Source: Synechococcus sp. HJ21-Hayes (lineage in GTDB: Bacteria; Cyanobacteriota; Cyanobacteriia; PCC-6307; Cyanobiaceae). Taken from it: DNA of 64,000 nt. The DNA is taken from positions 1 through 64,000 of the forward strand of contig NZ_JAGQBW010000009.1 in assembly GCF_024345835.1 (NCBI RefSeq), read 5' to 3'. Within the stretch, counting starts at the first letter, position 1. The number at the start of each line of letters is the position of its first letter. This document shows positions 55,051 through 64,000 of the stretch, one piece after another. The notes under the pieces are model-generated. The model was not told where the DNA came from, searched no databases, and saw only the letters and a program-made list of their open reading frames with translations. The position numbers and the translations under genes were made by a program.

Positions 55051-55079
55051 GGCCCGAGCACCCCGCCTCCAGCCCCGCC

Positions 55080-55850
55080 ATGCCGGCCACAGCCACGCCC
55101 ACGGGCCCCTTGGTACTGCCCCTGGAGGCCCTGCAGGAAGGGGTGCTGCTCAAGCGCTACAAGCGCTTTCTGGCCGACGTGGAGCTGGACACCGGCGAGG
55201 TGGTGACAGCCCACTGCGCCAACACCGGCCCGATGACCGGCGTACTGCAGCCAGGCGGCCGGGTGCGCCTGCGCCATGCCCCATCGCCCACCCGCAAGCT
55301 GGCCTGGACCTGGGAGCAGGCCCAGGTACCCGGGGCCGATGGGACGCCGATCTGGGTGGGGATCAACACCGCCCTGCCGAACCGGCTGGTGCGCGCCACG
55401 ATCGAAGCCGGCTGCCTGGAGCCCTGGCTGGGGCCGATCGGGGCCATCAAGGCGGAGGTGACGTACGGGGCCAACCGCCGCAGCCGGATCGACCTGCTGC
55501 TCACCCCCGCCGAGGGCGCCGGCGATCCGCGGCCCATCTATGTGGAAGTGAAGAACACCACCTGGACCAACGGCGAGCTGGCCCTGTTCCCCGACACCGT
55601 GACGGAGCGGGGGCAAAAGCACCTGGAAGAGCTGATGGGGGTGCTGCCAGAGGCCCGCGCCGTGCTGTTGCCCTGCCTGAGCCGAGCCGACGTGACCCGC
55701 TTTGCCCCTGGCGACAGCGCCGACCCCCGCTACGGCGACCTGTTCCGGCAGGCACTCGCCGCCGGGGTGGAGGTGATCCCCTGCCGCTACGGCTTCAGCG
55801 ACACCGGGGTGGAGTGGCTGGGGGTGGTGGAGGTGCAGCCCCACAGCTGA
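55080..55850 (+). CDS. sfsA: SfsA family protein (DNA/RNA nuclease-type fold)
   Basis: A 256-residue SfsA protein, first described as a sugar fermentation stimulation factor, with an OB-like N-terminus and a nuclease-like C-terminal domain. LKRYKRFLADVELDTGEVV, ANTGPMTGVLQPG, NTALPNRLVR and the acidic YVEVKNTTW core are intact. The ATG at 55080 is clear. ispH follows 58 bases downstream on the same strand. Confidence 0.95.
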   Translation: MPATATPTGPLVLPLEALQEGVLLKRYKRFLADVELDTGEVVTAHCANTGPMTGVLQPGGRVRLRHAPSPTRKLAWTWEQAQVPGADGTPIWVGINTALPNRLVRATIEAGCLEPWLGPIGAIKAEVTYGANRRSRIDLLLTPAEGAGDPRPIYVEVKNTTWTNGELALFPDTVTERGQKHLEELMGVLPEARAVLLPCLSRADVTRFAPGDSADPRYGDLFRQALAAGVEVIPCRYGFSDTGVEWLGVVEVQPHS

Positions 55851-55908
55851 TCGCCGCCAGGCCCTGGGCCACGGCCCATAGAGTTGTGCCCACCCGTGCC
55901 CGGCCGAC

Positions 55909-57120
55909 GTGGATACCCGCGCGTTCAAGCGATCCCTGCACCACTCGGATCGCTACAACCGCCGCGGCTTCGGCCGGGCTGAAGAAGTGGCCGGCAGCCT
56001 GGAGCAGGCCTACCAGAGCGACCTGATCGCCAGCCTGCGCGAGAACGGCTACGGACTCGAGCACGGGCGTCTGAAGGTGAAACTGGCCGAGGCCTTTGGC
56101 TTTTGCTGGGGCGTGGAGCGGGCCGTGGCGATGGCCTACGAAACACGCCGCCACTACCCCACGGAGCGGATCTGGATCACCAACGAGATCATTCACAACC
56201 CCTCGGTGAACGATCACCTGCGTGAGATGAACGTGCTGTTCATCTCCGTGGAAGACGGCGTGAAGGACTTCTCCGAGGTGGCCAGCGGCGATGTGGTGAT
56301 CCTGCCGGCCTTCGGCGCCACGGTGCAGGAGATGCAGCTGCTCAACGAGCGCGGCTGCCACATCGTGGACACCACCTGCCCCTGGGTCTCCAAGGTGTGG
56401 AACACCGTGGAGAAGCACAAGAAACACGCCTTCACCTCGATCATTCACGGCAAGGTGAAGCACGAGGAAACCCTGGCCACCAGCTCGTTTGCCGGCACCT
56501 ATCTGGTGGTGCTGGATCTGGCCGAAGCCCAGCTGGTGTGCGACTACATCCTCAAGCGAGGTGAAGGCGGCGCGGAGCAGCGCGAGGCCTTCATGCAGCG
56601 CTTCGCCAAGGCCTCCTCCCCAGGCTTCGATCCCGACCGCGACCTCATGCGGGTGGGGGTGGCCAACCAAACCACCATGCTCAAGAGCGAAACCGAGGAA
56701 ATCGGCCGCCTGTTCGAGCGCACCATGCTGCAGCGCTTCGGCCCTACCGAGCTGAACGACCACTTCCTTGCCTTCAACACCATCTGCGACGCCACCCAGG
56801 AGCGCCAGGACGCGATGTTTGCCCTGGTGGATGAACCCCTGGATCTGATGGTGGTGATCGGGGGATACAACTCCTCGAACACCACCCACCTGCAGGAGAT
56901 CGCCGTGAGCCGCGGCATCCGCTCCTTCCACATCGACACCCCGGATCGCATCGGTCCGGGCAACCGCATCGAGCACAAACCCCTGGGCGGCGACCTGGAG
57001 GTCGTGGAACCATTTCTGCCTGAGGGGTCCTTGCGGGTCGGCATCACCTCCGGAGCCTCCACCCCCGACCGGGTGGTGGAAGACGTGATCAGCCGGCTGA
57101 TTGACCTCAGCGATAGCTGA
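55909..57120 (+). CDS. ispH: 4-hydroxy-3-methylbut-2-enyl diphosphate reductase
   Basis: The last enzyme of the MEP isoprenoid pathway, giving IPP and DMAPP for chlorophyll, carotenoids and quinones. It has 403 residues, the longer plastid/cyanobacterial type. The three iron-sulfur Cys residues lie in [11 protein letters not shown] (Cys66), [11 protein letters not shown] and [11 protein letters not shown]. The GTG at 55909 is the likely start. It supplies the substrate chain for the carotenoid hydroxylase gene in this window. Confidence 0.97.
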   Translation: MDTRAFKRSLHHSDRYNRRGFGRAEEVAGSLEQAYQSDLIASLRENGYGLEHGRLKVKLAEAFGFCWGVERAVAMAYETRRHYPTERIWITNEIIHNPSVNDHLREMNVLFISVEDGVKDFSEVASGDVVILPAFGATVQEMQLLNERGCHIVDTTCPWVSKVWNTVEKHKKHAFTSIIHGKVKHEETLATSSFAGTYLVVLDLAEAQLVCDYILKRGEGGAEQREAFMQRFAKASSPGFDPDRDLMRVGVANQTTMLKSETEEIGRLFERTMLQRFGPTELNDHFLAFNTICDATQERQDAMFALVDEPLDLMVVIGGYNSSNTTHLQEIAVSRGIRSFHIDTPDRIGPGNRIEHKPLGGDLEVVEPFLPEGSLRVGITSGASTPDRVVEDVISRLIDLSDS

Positions 57121-57219
57121 GGATCGCGGGCTGTCACATCGGCTGCGAAGGGCGCCACAGTGCCGCTTTACATTCATTGATCAGATCCGCCCACTGGGCG
57201 ACGGGGAGTTGCGAGACCA

Positions 57220-57870
57220 TTGATCTCATCGCTGACCAGTTCCGCTGCTTCCTCCCCCGAAGGGCCTGAGGTACTGGTGACTCCCTTGCGTCAGAGCGAT
57301 AACAACCGGGTGCGCTGCTACAGCAGTCAGTTCGCCGACGTGATGGAGATGCGGGCACCGGCCGACACCGTGGCGGCCTATCTCGACCGACACGAGGGTT
57401 GGTTCCGGCGTTGCGCCTCGCCGATGCAGGTGCAGCCACTGGACCGCAACGGCTACGTGCTCACCCTGGGCACCTTCGGCAATTTCGGCTTTGAGGTGGA
57501 GCCCACCATCGGCCTTGAGCTGCTGCCCCAGAGCGAGGGGGTGTACCGCATCTGCACCGTATCCGCGGAGCGGTTTCAGCCGGGCCTGCAGGAGCTCTAC
57601 GACGTGGAGTTCAATGCGGCGCTCCAGCTCCACGACCAACCCGAGAACCCTGCCATCACCGATGTGCGTTGGGAGCTGGATCTGAGCGTGTGGGTGAAGC
57701 TGCCGGCCGTGATCGGTCTGCTACCGGAAGGACTGGTGCAGAGCAGCGGTGATCACCTGCTGCGCCAGATCGTGCGCCAGATCTCCCGCAAACTCACCTG
57801 GAAAGTCCAGGAGGACTTCCATGCCACCCACGGCCTGGACTGCCCTCCCCGCAAGCGTTCTCAGTTCTAA
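57220..57870 (+). CDS. DUF1997 family protein
   Basis: A soluble protein of up to 216 residues in the cyanobacterial/plant DUF1997 family. MRAPADTVAAYLDRHEGWFRR, PMQVQPLDRNGYVLTLGTFG, FEVEPTIGLELLPQ and ALQLHDQPENPAITDVRWEL are typical segments of this START-like fold. No ATG is near: TTG at 57220 or GTG at 57277 are possible starts. The function is unknown. It is convergent with DUF4079, overlapping by four bases. Confidence 0.88.
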   Translation: MISSLTSSAASSPEGPEVLVTPLRQSDNNRVRCYSSQFADVMEMRAPADTVAAYLDRHEGWFRRCASPMQVQPLDRNGYVLTLGTFGNFGFEVEPTIGLELLPQSEGVYRICTVSAERFQPGLQELYDVEFNAALQLHDQPENPAITDVRWELDLSVWVKLPAVIGLLPEGLVQSSGDHLLRQIVRQISRKLTWKVQEDFHATHGLDCPPRKRSQF

Positions 57871-58331
57871 GCCGGGCGGTTCTCCCAGATCTTGTTGAGG
57901 ATCTGAAGGCCACTCACGGCCTGCCAGAAGAAGAGGGTAACCACCCCCATGTTCATGCCCACGTGAATCTTGCGGGCGATCAGATTCCCCTGCTGCATCA
58001 GCGGGGAGAGGGCCGCAGCAAGCACAAGCATCGAGCTCATGGCAATGCCCACCAGCAGGTGGGGACCCACAAACAACTTGCCGTTGTTGAGGTAGGTGAC
58101 GGCCATGCCCCCAAAGGTGCCCAGCACCATCAACGCCAACACCGCGCTGCCATAGAGGTAATGGCGCTTGGCGAACTGCCCCTTGATCAGGGTCTTGCGG
58201 GTTTCGGCATCGGCGGTGCGGGTTTTCTTGGCCTTGATGCCCAGAAACATCGCGTAGCCGCTCAAGGCCAGCAGGGCCCACATCGTGAGCGGATGGAGGA
58301 AGTTGAGGTTGTAGGCGAGGGCTTCCGGCAT
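57867..58331 (-). CDS. DUF4079 family membrane protein
   Basis: A 154-residue membrane protein with four helices (about 14-30, 62-80, 89-110, 123-142). It fits the DUF4079 family, a cytochrome-b561-like fold: NFLHPLTMWALLALSGYAMF, FAKRHYLYGSAVLALMVLG, GPHLLVGIAMSSMLVLAAAL and IHVGMNMGVVTLFFWQAVSG. Several His residues in helices could bind haem. The ATG at 58331 is clear. Confidence 0.87.
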   Translation of the reverse strand: MPEALAYNLNFLHPLTMWALLALSGYAMFLGIKAKKTRTADAETRKTLIKGQFAKRHYLYGSAVLALMVLGTFGGMAVTYLNNGKLFVGPHLLVGIAMSSMLVLAAALSPLMQQGNLIARKIHVGMNMGVVTLFFWQAVSGLQILNKIWENRPA

Positions 58332-58395
58332 GGGGAACAGGCCGCGTTGTTCGAGATGGGAGCGAAGCTACAGCGCGCCCTCCCCCGGCTGCTGC

Positions 58396-59961
58396 TCAGT
58401 GAAGGAAGTGACGCCGTCCGGTGGTCACCATGGCCAGGCCCAGGGCATCACAGGCAGCGATGGAGTCGGCATCGCGCACGCTGCCACCGGGCTGGATCAC
58501 GGCGCTGATGCCGTGGTTAGCGGCGAGGCGCACGGTGTCGTCGAAGGGGAAAAAGCCATCGCTGGCGAGCACGGCACCGCGGGCCTTGGCACCGGCGGCC
58601 TCAATAGCGAGTTTGGCTGAACCCACCCGGTTCATCTGCCCCGCACCGATGCCGAGGCTCTGGCCGTCCTTGGCCACGGTGATGGCATTGGAGCGCACAT
58701 GGCGCACCAGGCGCCAGGCAAAGCGCAGATCTTCGAGCTCCTGGACCGTGGGCTGGCGCTGGCTCACCACCTGCCAACTGCTCTCCTCCACGGGCTGATC
58801 GTCGAACTCCTGCACCAGAACTCCCCCGAGCACGGTGCGCAGCTGCTGGCGCGTGGCCCGGATAAGGGCGTCAGGCCCCAGCTCCAGCAGACGCAGATTC
58901 GCCTTGGCCGCCAGCAGGGATCGGGCCTCGGCCTCAAAGCTGGGGGCGACCACGCACTCCAGGAACAGGCTGGTGAGGTGGCCAGCGGTGGCGGCATCCA
59001 CCGGGCCATTGATGGCCACGATGCCCCCGAAGGCCGAGAGCCGATCGGCATCCAGGGCCCGCACCAGAGCATCGGCACTGGTTGTGCCTGTGGCCACCCC
59101 ACAGGGGTTGGTGTGCTTCACAACCACGGCTGCCGGCCTGAAGGCATTGCTGCCGGCACCCGCGCCGGCGTAGCCGAACTCCCGCACGGTGGCGAGGGCC
59201 GCCTCGAGATCGATCAGGTTGTTGTAGCTGAGTTCCTTGCCCTGCAACTGGCTGCCACCGCCCAGTCCGGCCCCAGGCTGGGAATACCAAGTGGAGCTCT
59301 GGTGGGGATTCTCGCCGTAGCGCAGGGTTTGCTTCGCCGGCAGATCCAGCAGCAGATTGGGGCCCGCCGCCGCCTCTGGAGCCAGCTGGCCCGCCAGCCA
59401 GGAGCTGATGGCCGTGTCGTAGTCGGCGGTGTGGCTGAAGGCCTCCAGGGCCAACTGGCGGCGCAGCTCCTGGGTGATGGCGCCGGCCTTGAGGGCCTCC
59501 AGGAAGGCGACGTACTGGCTGGGGCTGGTGAGCACCGCCACATCGGCATGGTTCTTGGCGGCGGCCCGCACCATGGCCGGGCCACCGATGTCGATGTTCT
59601 CGATCGCCTGGTCCCAGGTGACATCCTGAGCGGCGATGGTCTCGCGGAAGGGATAGAGATTCACCACCACAACATCGATGGGGGCAATGGCCTGGGCCTC
59701 CAGATCGGCCTGGTGGGAGACCTCGCAGCGCTTGGCGAGAATGCCGCCGTAGATGCGCGGATGCAGTGTTTTCACCCGCCCACCCAGAATCTCGGGCGCC
59801 CCGGTGTGCTCCGCAACCTTCTTCACGGGCAGGCCGGCCGCGGCCAGGGCCGAGGCGGTGCCGCCGCTGGAAATCAGCTGATAGCCGGCGGCCAGCAGTC
59901 CCTCGGCCAATGGCACCAGACCCTCTTTGTTGGACACACTCAGGAGGGCCGTAGGCGCCAT
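58396..59961 (-). CDS. purH: Bifunctional AICAR transformylase/IMP cyclohydrolase
   Basis: The last two steps of purine synthesis to IMP. It has 521 residues from the ATG at 59961 ([14 protein letters not shown]). The N-terminal cyclohydrolase domain has [22 protein letters not shown] and [16 protein letters not shown]. The transformylase domain has [46 protein letters not shown] and the C-terminal GRRHFLH. It uses formyl-folate from the pool fed by GlyA. It is divergent from the esterase gene. Confidence 0.97.
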   Translation of the reverse strand: MAPTALLSVSNKEGLVPLAEGLLAAGYQLISSGGTASALAAAGLPVKKVAEHTGAPEILGGRVKTLHPRIYGGILAKRCEVSHQADLEAQAIAPIDVVVVNLYPFRETIAAQDVTWDQAIENIDIGGPAMVRAAAKNHADVAVLTSPSQYVAFLEALKAGAITQELRRQLALEAFSHTADYDTAISSWLAGQLAPEAAAGPNLLLDLPAKQTLRYGENPHQSSTWYSQPGAGLGGGSQLQGKELSYNNLIDLEAALATVREFGYAGAGAGSNAFRPAAVVVKHTNPCGVATGTTSADALVRALDADRLSAFGGIVAINGPVDAATAGHLTSLFLECVVAPSFEAEARSLLAAKANLRLLELGPDALIRATRQQLRTVLGGVLVQEFDDQPVEESSWQVVSQRQPTVQELEDLRFAWRLVRHVRSNAITVAKDGQSLGIGAGQMNRVGSAKLAIEAAGAKARGAVLASDGFFPFDDTVRLAANHGISAVIQPGGSVRDADSIAACDALGLAMVTTGRRHFLH

Positions 59962-60022
59962 GGCGATCGCAAAAGGCTGAAGATCCAACCTACGCAGCAG
60001 CACTCCCGTTCCTGATCCGCCC

Positions 60023-60646
60023 ATGAGCAGCCCCGCCAGCCCCAGCCCCGACCAGCTGCAACTGGGTCCAGAGCAGGCGGACCAGCGCCTGGTGCTGCTG
60101 CACGGCTGGGGTGCCGATGCCGACGACCTGCTCGACCTGGGCGAACTCTTAGTGGGCCCAGGCGTGAGCGTGGTGGCCCTACGGGCTCCGGAGCCCCACC
60201 CCTATGGCGTGGGCCGCCAGTGGTATGGCCTGCAGCCGATCGACTGGAGCCAGCTGCCAACAGCCCGGGAGCTGCTGCGGCAGCGCTTGACGGAGCTGGA
60301 CCAGAGCGTGCCTTTGTCCCGCACGGTGCTGTTGGGCTTCTCCCAGGGGGGGGCCATGGCGCTGGATGTGGGCAGCAGCCTGCCCCTGGCGGGGATCGTG
60401 GCCTGCAGTGGCTACCCCCACGAGGGCTGGCAACCCGCAGGGAACCTGCCACCGGTGCTGCTCAGCCACGGGCAGCAGGATCCCGTGGTGCCCTTCGCCG
60501 CCAGCGAGGAGGTGCTGCGCCGCCTGCAGGCCTCAGGCGCTGCAGCCCAGCTGCTGGAATTCGATGGAGGGCACACCATTGATGCAAGCGTGCTGCCTGG
60601 GATTACTGGCTTCGTGCGGCAGCAGCTGAAACACCCGGCCTGCTGA
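60023..60646 (+). CDS. Alpha/beta hydrolase (carboxylesterase/phospholipase type)
   Basis: A 207-residue serine hydrolase of the acyl-protein thioesterase/carboxylesterase group. [20 protein letters not shown] holds the oxyanion region, [16 protein letters not shown] the nucleophile Ser, [13 protein letters not shown] the Asp, and [12 protein letters not shown] the His. No signal peptide. The substrate is unknown. The stop codon lies at the tip of a perfect hairpin. It is divergent from purH and convergent with DUF3155. Confidence 0.92.
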   Translation: MSSPASPSPDQLQLGPEQADQRLVLLHGWGADADDLLDLGELLVGPGVSVVALRAPEPHPYGVGRQWYGLQPIDWSQLPTARELLRQRLTELDQSVPLSRTVLLGFSQGGAMALDVGSSLPLAGIVACSGYPHEGWQPAGNLPPVLLSHGQQDPVVPFAASEEVLRRLQASGAAAQLLEFDGGHTIDASVLPGITGFVRQQLKHPAC

Positions 60647-60659
60647 GCAGGCCGGGTGT
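60631..60659. terminator. Perfect hairpin with the esterase stop codon as its loop
   Basis: ACACCCGGCCTGC pairs with GCAGGCCGGGTGT, 13 bp without mismatch, and the 3-base loop is TGA, the stop codon of the upstream gene. No T run follows. It may act as a terminator or as an mRNA 3' protector. Confidence 0.65.
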
Positions 60660-60661
60660 GC

Positions 60662-60680
60662 CCAACCCCCTGGGGGTTGG
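60662..60680. terminator. Second perfect hairpin at the convergent junction
   Basis: CCAACCCCC pairs with GGGGGTTGG with one T at the centre. It sits between the esterase hairpin and the DUF3155 stop (60685). It probably helps end transcription from one or both sides. Confidence 0.6.
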
Positions 60681-60684
60681 AGCT

Positions 60685-61056
60685 TCAGACGAAGGCGTAT
60701 TCGTACTCTTCCATCTCTTCCCAGTCGTCGGCGGCCATCGACTCCAGGCCGGCGAACAGGGTGTCCTCACCGATGCGATCCACGATCGCGCGAAGGGAGG
60801 GGAACAGGAAGTGGTTCTCCTCGGCGTACTGGGCACTGAACAGCCCCTTTTCACCCCAGAAGAAGCGATCGGTGGTGTGCTCGTTGCGGCGCACATTCAG
60901 CAGTGCCGGCGGCACGATCGCGCCCTCGGCAATGAAACGACGGGCCGCCGTGACGGGCTTGTGCTCGCCGGTTTCCAGGTTGTGGGTCACCACGTGGGCG
61001 AGAACCCGCTGGCCCGCCAGACGGCGGCGGCTGATGCGCTTGCGCTTCTTGGACAT
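60685..61056 (-). CDS. DUF3155 family protein
   Basis: A 123-residue protein from the ATG at 61056 (MSKKRKRISRRRLAGQRVL). A strongly basic N-terminus is followed by KPVTAARRFIAEGAIVPPAL, VRRNEHTTDRFFWGEKGLF and an acidic end (DDWEEMEEYEYAFV). The middle matches the cyanobacterial DUF3155 family. The basic start suggests nucleic-acid contact; the function is unknown. The frame extends far upstream without family match. Confidence 0.87.
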   Translation of the reverse strand: MSKKRKRISRRRLAGQRVLAHVVTHNLETGEHKPVTAARRFIAEGAIVPPALLNVRRNEHTTDRFFWGEKGLFSAQYAEENHFLFPSLRAIVDRIGEDTLFAGLESMAADDWEEMEEYEYAFV

Positions 61057-61527
61057 GGAGCTGTGACCCAGATGGGGGATTGGGGGACGGTGGTGGAAAC
61101 CGACGGACACGCTGGCTAGCTGGCGAAAGCCAGGCGGGCAGCAGATTGGTCTGAGGGTTGATTGGTCTGGCAGCCCCCAGGCCTGGGGGAACCAGGACCT
61201 GGGCTTGGCAACGCCCAAACGTCTGTCAACCGGGAGAAAGCCACCAGCAAGCCGCCTGCGAGCAGGCGAACCCGTGGCAGCACAACCGTCCGCGACGTGA
61301 AGGACACCGAGAAGGCAAAGGACGCAACTTCCTCTGCTGTAGCCTCGACCGCAGAAGAACTGCAAGCAAGACGTTCGAGTCGACGCCGCGCGGCCCGCTC
61401 CCGGACTGCGAGGTATTGGTCGATACCAGCATCTTAAGACTTTTTCCCAGATTTTGAACAAGGGCGGCGACATTTTTTGTTGGACAGCCCCCATGCGGCC
61501 CTGAGCCACCTCTGAGCCACCGCCCAG
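61057..61527. other. 471-base region without a recognisable gene
   Basis: This is the longest gene-free stretch in the window. It should hold the DUF3155 promoter (minus) and the kinase promoter (plus). It contains a perfect 16-base palindrome CCCCCAGGCCTGGGGG (61174-61189) and a 10-base direct repeat GATTGGTCTG (61144 and 61160). A weak GGTAT/ATACC hairpin (61412-61427) is followed after 13 bases by five T (61441-61445). Short frames inside it look random. A small RNA is possible but not shown. Confidence 0.5.
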
Positions 61528-62634
61528 ATGCAAGTCTCCAAGCGGTTTCTGGCCCTGCTCGAACAGCAGCTTGCCCAATTCGCAGATCGTCCCGACCTCC
61601 GGGCCCTGGTGGTGTATTTGGCCCTGCCAGGGGCCAACGGCAAGCCCTCTCTGGTACCGATCGGGCAATGGCCCACCAACCTCGCCCTGCCCAGTGGGGA
61701 CGAAGACCCGGCCCTGACTCCCCTGGGGGAAGCCAGGCGCTGGCTCGCCCTGCGGGATGGCCAGTTGCTGCTGGGGGCGCTGCGGGTGGATGCCGATCGC
61801 TGGCCCTGGCCTGAACCACTCACGCTGCGGCTGGAGGCCACCGCCCTCTGCCTCACCGAGGCCCTGCGGCTGGACCACGAGCAGCAGCGGCTGGGCCAGG
61901 AGCTGGCTCGCCGCGACGACCAGCTCAAGCTGCTGGTGCACCAACTGCGCAATCCCCTCGCGGCCCTGCGCACCTTTGGGCAGTTGCTGCGGCGGCGCCT
62001 GGATGGCGATCCTGGCAATCGCGACCTAGTGGATCATCTGCTCGCCGAACAGGGACAGATCAACCGCTATGTGGAAGCCATTGACCAACTCGCAGACACC
62101 CCCCTGCTGCTGGCAACGGACGCCAGCAATCCACCGCTGCTGCTGCCTCCATCCCTGGGGGAGGCCAGTGGCCAATCCCTCACCAGCAGCTTGATGCCGC
62201 TGTTGCAGCGGGCCGTCGCCACCGCGGCCCTGCAGGGTCGCCCCTGGCAAGCACCGGACAACATCCCGGCCTGGCAGGGGGATGGCGGCGCCGTGACCGA
62301 AATCGTGGCCAACCTGCTCGAGAACGCCTTCCGCTACAGCGCCGCTGGCGGTGCCGTGGGCCTGCACTGCCAGAGCGGTTCACCGATCAGCATCTGCGTG
62401 TGGGATGAGGGCCCGGAGATCCCGGCCGCAGAACGGGATCACATCTTTGAAAAAGGTGTGCGCGGCAGCACGGGACAACACCGGGACGGCAGTGGCCTTG
62501 GCCTGGCCCTGGCGCTGGACCTAGCCCAGCGCCTCGGCGGTGACCTGCGCCTGATCTGCCCGCCACGGGCCGTGGATGCAGCTCTGCCGAGCCAGGGCAA
62601 TGCCTTTCGGCTCACCCTGCCCAGCCAGCCCTAA
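61528..62634 (+). CDS. Sensor histidine kinase (orphan)
   Basis: A 368-residue soluble two-component kinase. The first 110 residues form an unrecognised input domain (FADRPDLRALVVYLALPG, RWLALRDGQLLLGALRVD), perhaps GAF- or DICT-like. The dimerisation helix has the phospho-His in KLLVHQLRNPLAALRTFG (His138). The catalytic domain has an N box (EIVANLLENAFRYSA), VWDEGPEIPA and GSGLGLALALDLAQRLGG. There is no membrane segment. No response regulator is next to it. The ATG at 61528 is clear. Confidence 0.93.
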   Translation: MQVSKRFLALLEQQLAQFADRPDLRALVVYLALPGANGKPSLVPIGQWPTNLALPSGDEDPALTPLGEARRWLALRDGQLLLGALRVDADRWPWPEPLTLRLEATALCLTEALRLDHEQQRLGQELARRDDQLKLLVHQLRNPLAALRTFGQLLRRRLDGDPGNRDLVDHLLAEQGQINRYVEAIDQLADTPLLLATDASNPPLLLPPSLGEASGQSLTSSLMPLLQRAVATAALQGRPWQAPDNIPAWQGDGGAVTEIVANLLENAFRYSAAGGAVGLHCQSGSPISICVWDEGPEIPAAERDHIFEKGVRGSTGQHRDGSGLGLALALDLAQRLGGDLRLICPPRAVDAALPSQGNAFRLTLPSQP

Positions 62635-62641
62635 CGCGGCG

Positions 62642-63433
62642 CTAGCCAACCCAAAGGCGCACCAACGCCAGCAGCAGCAGGGTCCAGCTGGTGGTCCATT
62701 CCACGCAGGCGCCATAGGTGTCGCCGCTGTGGCCGCCAAGACGCTGGCCCAGCCGGTAGGGCACCAGCAGTGCTGGGATACCTCCCAACCAGCCAAGCCA
62801 GCACCACGGGCCCCTGCCCAGCCCCAGGGCCAGCCCGGCCAGCAGCCCCAGTAGCAGCAGGGCCGGCGCCAACTCCGCCGCGAGGCCCTGCCAGTGGCGG
62901 CGATGGAACCCGGCGGTGCCAGGGGTCTTGCCCTGATCGCGCAGGTAGGGGAAGGACTGAATGGCAATCAGAGGCGCAATGCGCCCCCACACCGCCGCCC
63001 ACACCAGCGCCCAGGGGGCCGCTACCGCCAGGGCCGCCAGGGCCGCACAGCGCAGCAGCAGCACCTGCACCAGGGCCTGCACCCCACTGGCGCCAACCCG
63101 GCTGTCGTCCATGGCTTCAAGGCAGCGCTCCTGGCCCGCCGCCAGGCCATCGGCCGTGTCCATCACCCCATCGAGGTGCAGACCGCCGCTGATCCAGATC
63201 CCGAAGGCCAACACCAACGCCACCTGGGCCAACAGCCCCAGGCGCCCCTCCCCCAGGCGCCACAGCAGCGCCTCCAGCCCACCGATCACGGCCCCAACCC
63301 AAGGGGCAAAACGGGCGATGCGTTCAAAACGGGGCTGCAGCCCCGGCGGCAGCGGCAACACGCTGTAAAACACCCAGGCGCCGGCCAGATCGGCAAGCCA
63401 GGCCGGCTGGGCGTGCACACGCGAGGGGGCCAT
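62642..63433 (-). CDS. cobS: Adenosylcobinamide-GDP ribazoletransferase
   Basis: This enzyme joins the lower ligand to adenosylcobinamide-GDP, the late step of cobalamin (pseudo-B12 in picocyanobacteria) synthesis, in the membrane. It has 263 residues from the ATG at 63433 ([13 protein letters not shown]), with about six helices. [20 protein letters not shown] and [11 protein letters not shown] are the family signatures. A GTG upstream is a weaker start. It is convergent with the kinase gene, 7 bases apart, and divergent from tgt. Confidence 0.95.
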   Translation of the reverse strand: MAPSRVHAQPAWLADLAGAWVFYSVLPLPPGLQPRFERIARFAPWVGAVIGGLEALLWRLGEGRLGLLAQVALVLAFGIWISGGLHLDGVMDTADGLAAGQERCLEAMDDSRVGASGVQALVQVLLLRCAALAALAVAAPWALVWAAVWGRIAPLIAIQSFPYLRDQGKTPGTAGFHRRHWQGLAAELAPALLLLGLLAGLALGLGRGPWCWLGWLGGIPALLVPYRLGQRLGGHSGDTYGACVEWTTSWTLLLLALVRLWVG

Positions 63434-63522
63434 GGGCACGGACAACGGGAACCAAAACGCCTGGTGGAATCCTGCCGCGGCCGGCACCTAGGTTCCAACC
63501 ATCACCCGGCGCGGCCGCCTCG

Positions 63523-64000
63523 ATGCCGTTTCAGTTCGAGATCACGGCCCAGTGCAGCCGCACCCGGGCCCGCTGCGGCTGCTTCCACACCCCCCATGGC
63601 GTGGTCACAACGCCCAGGTTCATGCCGGTGGGCACCCTGGCCACGGTGAAGGGCGTCACGGCGGATCAACTGCGCGCCACCGGCGCCCAGATGGTGCTCT
63701 CCAACACCTATCACCTGCATCTGCAGCCGGGCGAGCAGATCGTGGCGGATGCCGGTGGATTGCACCGCTTCATGGGCTGGAGCGGCCCGATGCTCACCGA
63801 TTCCGGCGGCTTCCAGGTGTTCAGCCTGGGCGATATCAACACGATCAACGACCACGGCGTGGTGTTCCGCTCGCCGCGGGACGGCGCCCGGATCGAGCTC
63901 ACCCCCGAGCGCTCGATGGCGATCCAGATGGCCCTGGGAGCCGATGTGGCCATGGCCTTCGACCAGTGCCCCCCCTACCCCGCCAGCGAGGCGGACGTAG
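63523..64000 (+). CDS. tgt: tRNA-guanine transglycosylase (partial, 5' part)
   Basis: The enzyme swaps guanine-34 for preQ1 in tRNAs with GUN anticodons. The first 159 residues are visible, from the ATG at 63523 ([19 protein letters not shown]) to the window edge. [35 protein letters not shown] and [13 protein letters not shown] (Asp93, matching the active-site Asp102 of the Zymomonas enzyme) are intact. The nucleophile Asp and the zinc site lie beyond the window. Confidence 0.95.
   Translation, partial: MPFQFEITAQCSRTRARCGCFHTPHGVVTTPRFMPVGTLATVKGVTADQLRATGAQMVLSNTYHLHLQPGEQIVADAGGLHRFMGWSGPMLTDSGGFQVFSLGDINTINDHGVVFRSPRDGARIELTPERSMAIQMALGADVAMAFDQCPPYPASEADV

Noticed and set aside
61162-61437. 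A 91-codon plus-strand frame in the large intergenic gap
   Set aside because: Random-looking Arg/Ser/Thr-rich product, with no ribosome site and no family resemblance.
63434-63522. Possible preQ1 riboswitch in front of tgt
   Set aside because: The 89-base gap has no preQ1-like hairpin with an A-rich tail. It is simply a divergent promoter region.

Overview
The window is an ordinary stretch of chromosome from a GC-rich picocyanobacterium, most likely of the Synechococcus/Cyanobium group. Evidence for this is the 3' end of psbA, intact psbO, psbH, psbN and psbI, ntcA, ictB, crtR-type carotenoid hydroxylase, a Ycf20-like protein, and many small families that are essentially cyanobacterial (DUF565, 1997, 2555, 3084, 3146, 3155, 3177, 3181, 3769, 4079). 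Genes are very densely packed, often with 1-14 base overlaps. About a quarter of them appear to start with GTG or TTG. I found no insertion sequence, prophage, integrase, CRISPR array, toxin-antitoxin pair or recognisable defence locus.

Layout. 1-8.7 kb: psbA end, aroC, a basic-tailed DNA-binding candidate, eda, ftsH, sat, psbO, coaBC and DUF2555. 8.7-15 kb: tRNA-Ala(CGC), a one-domain PCP_red protein, DUF565, pyrB, an alkyladenine-type glycosylase, a creatininase-family amidohydrolase, gatC, carotenoid hydroxylase and tRNA-Leu(UAG). 15-27 kb: ileS, DUF3177, a FIST protein, trmB, ictB, a BadF-type kinase, glmM and a soluble lytic transglycosylase. 27-34 kb: a NIL-domain ferredoxin with a membrane partner, a membrane-anchored thioredoxin, thyX, dcd, a CobO-like protein, rph, ntcA and DUF3084 coupled to a YqgF-like nuclease. 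34-43 kb: psbH-tatA-pth-DUF3146, psbN, a GH38 alpha-mannosidase, psbI, an LptD-like DUF3769 protein and a pentapeptide-repeat protein. 43-52 kb: leuD/leuC, a GT4 glycosyltransferase overlapping a glycogen-debranching-type hydrolase, cinA, a WecA/MraY-like transferase, glyA and tRNA-Arg(ACG). 52-64 kb: small conserved genes, murJ, sfsA, ispH, DUF1997, DUF4079, purH, a serine esterase, DUF3155, an orphan histidine kinase, cobS and the 5' part of tgt.

How the genes fit together. Most are housekeeping: amino acids (aroC, leuCD, glyA, sat), nucleotides (pyrB, purH, thyX, dcd), translation and tRNA (ileS, gatC, trmB, pth, tgt), envelope (glmM, murJ, lytic transglycosylase, DUF3769, WecA-like), photosynthesis and its quality control (psb genes, ftsH), and global nitrogen control (ntcA).

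I did not find a convincing new multi-gene system. The best candidates for follow-up are: the coupled DUF3084/YqgF-like nuclease pair; the NIL-ferredoxin plus membrane-protein pair behind a perfect inverted repeat; three palindromes phased at exactly 20 bp behind the debranching-enzyme gene; a CobO-like protein that has lost its Walker A lysine; and a ThyX with a non-canonical signature motif.
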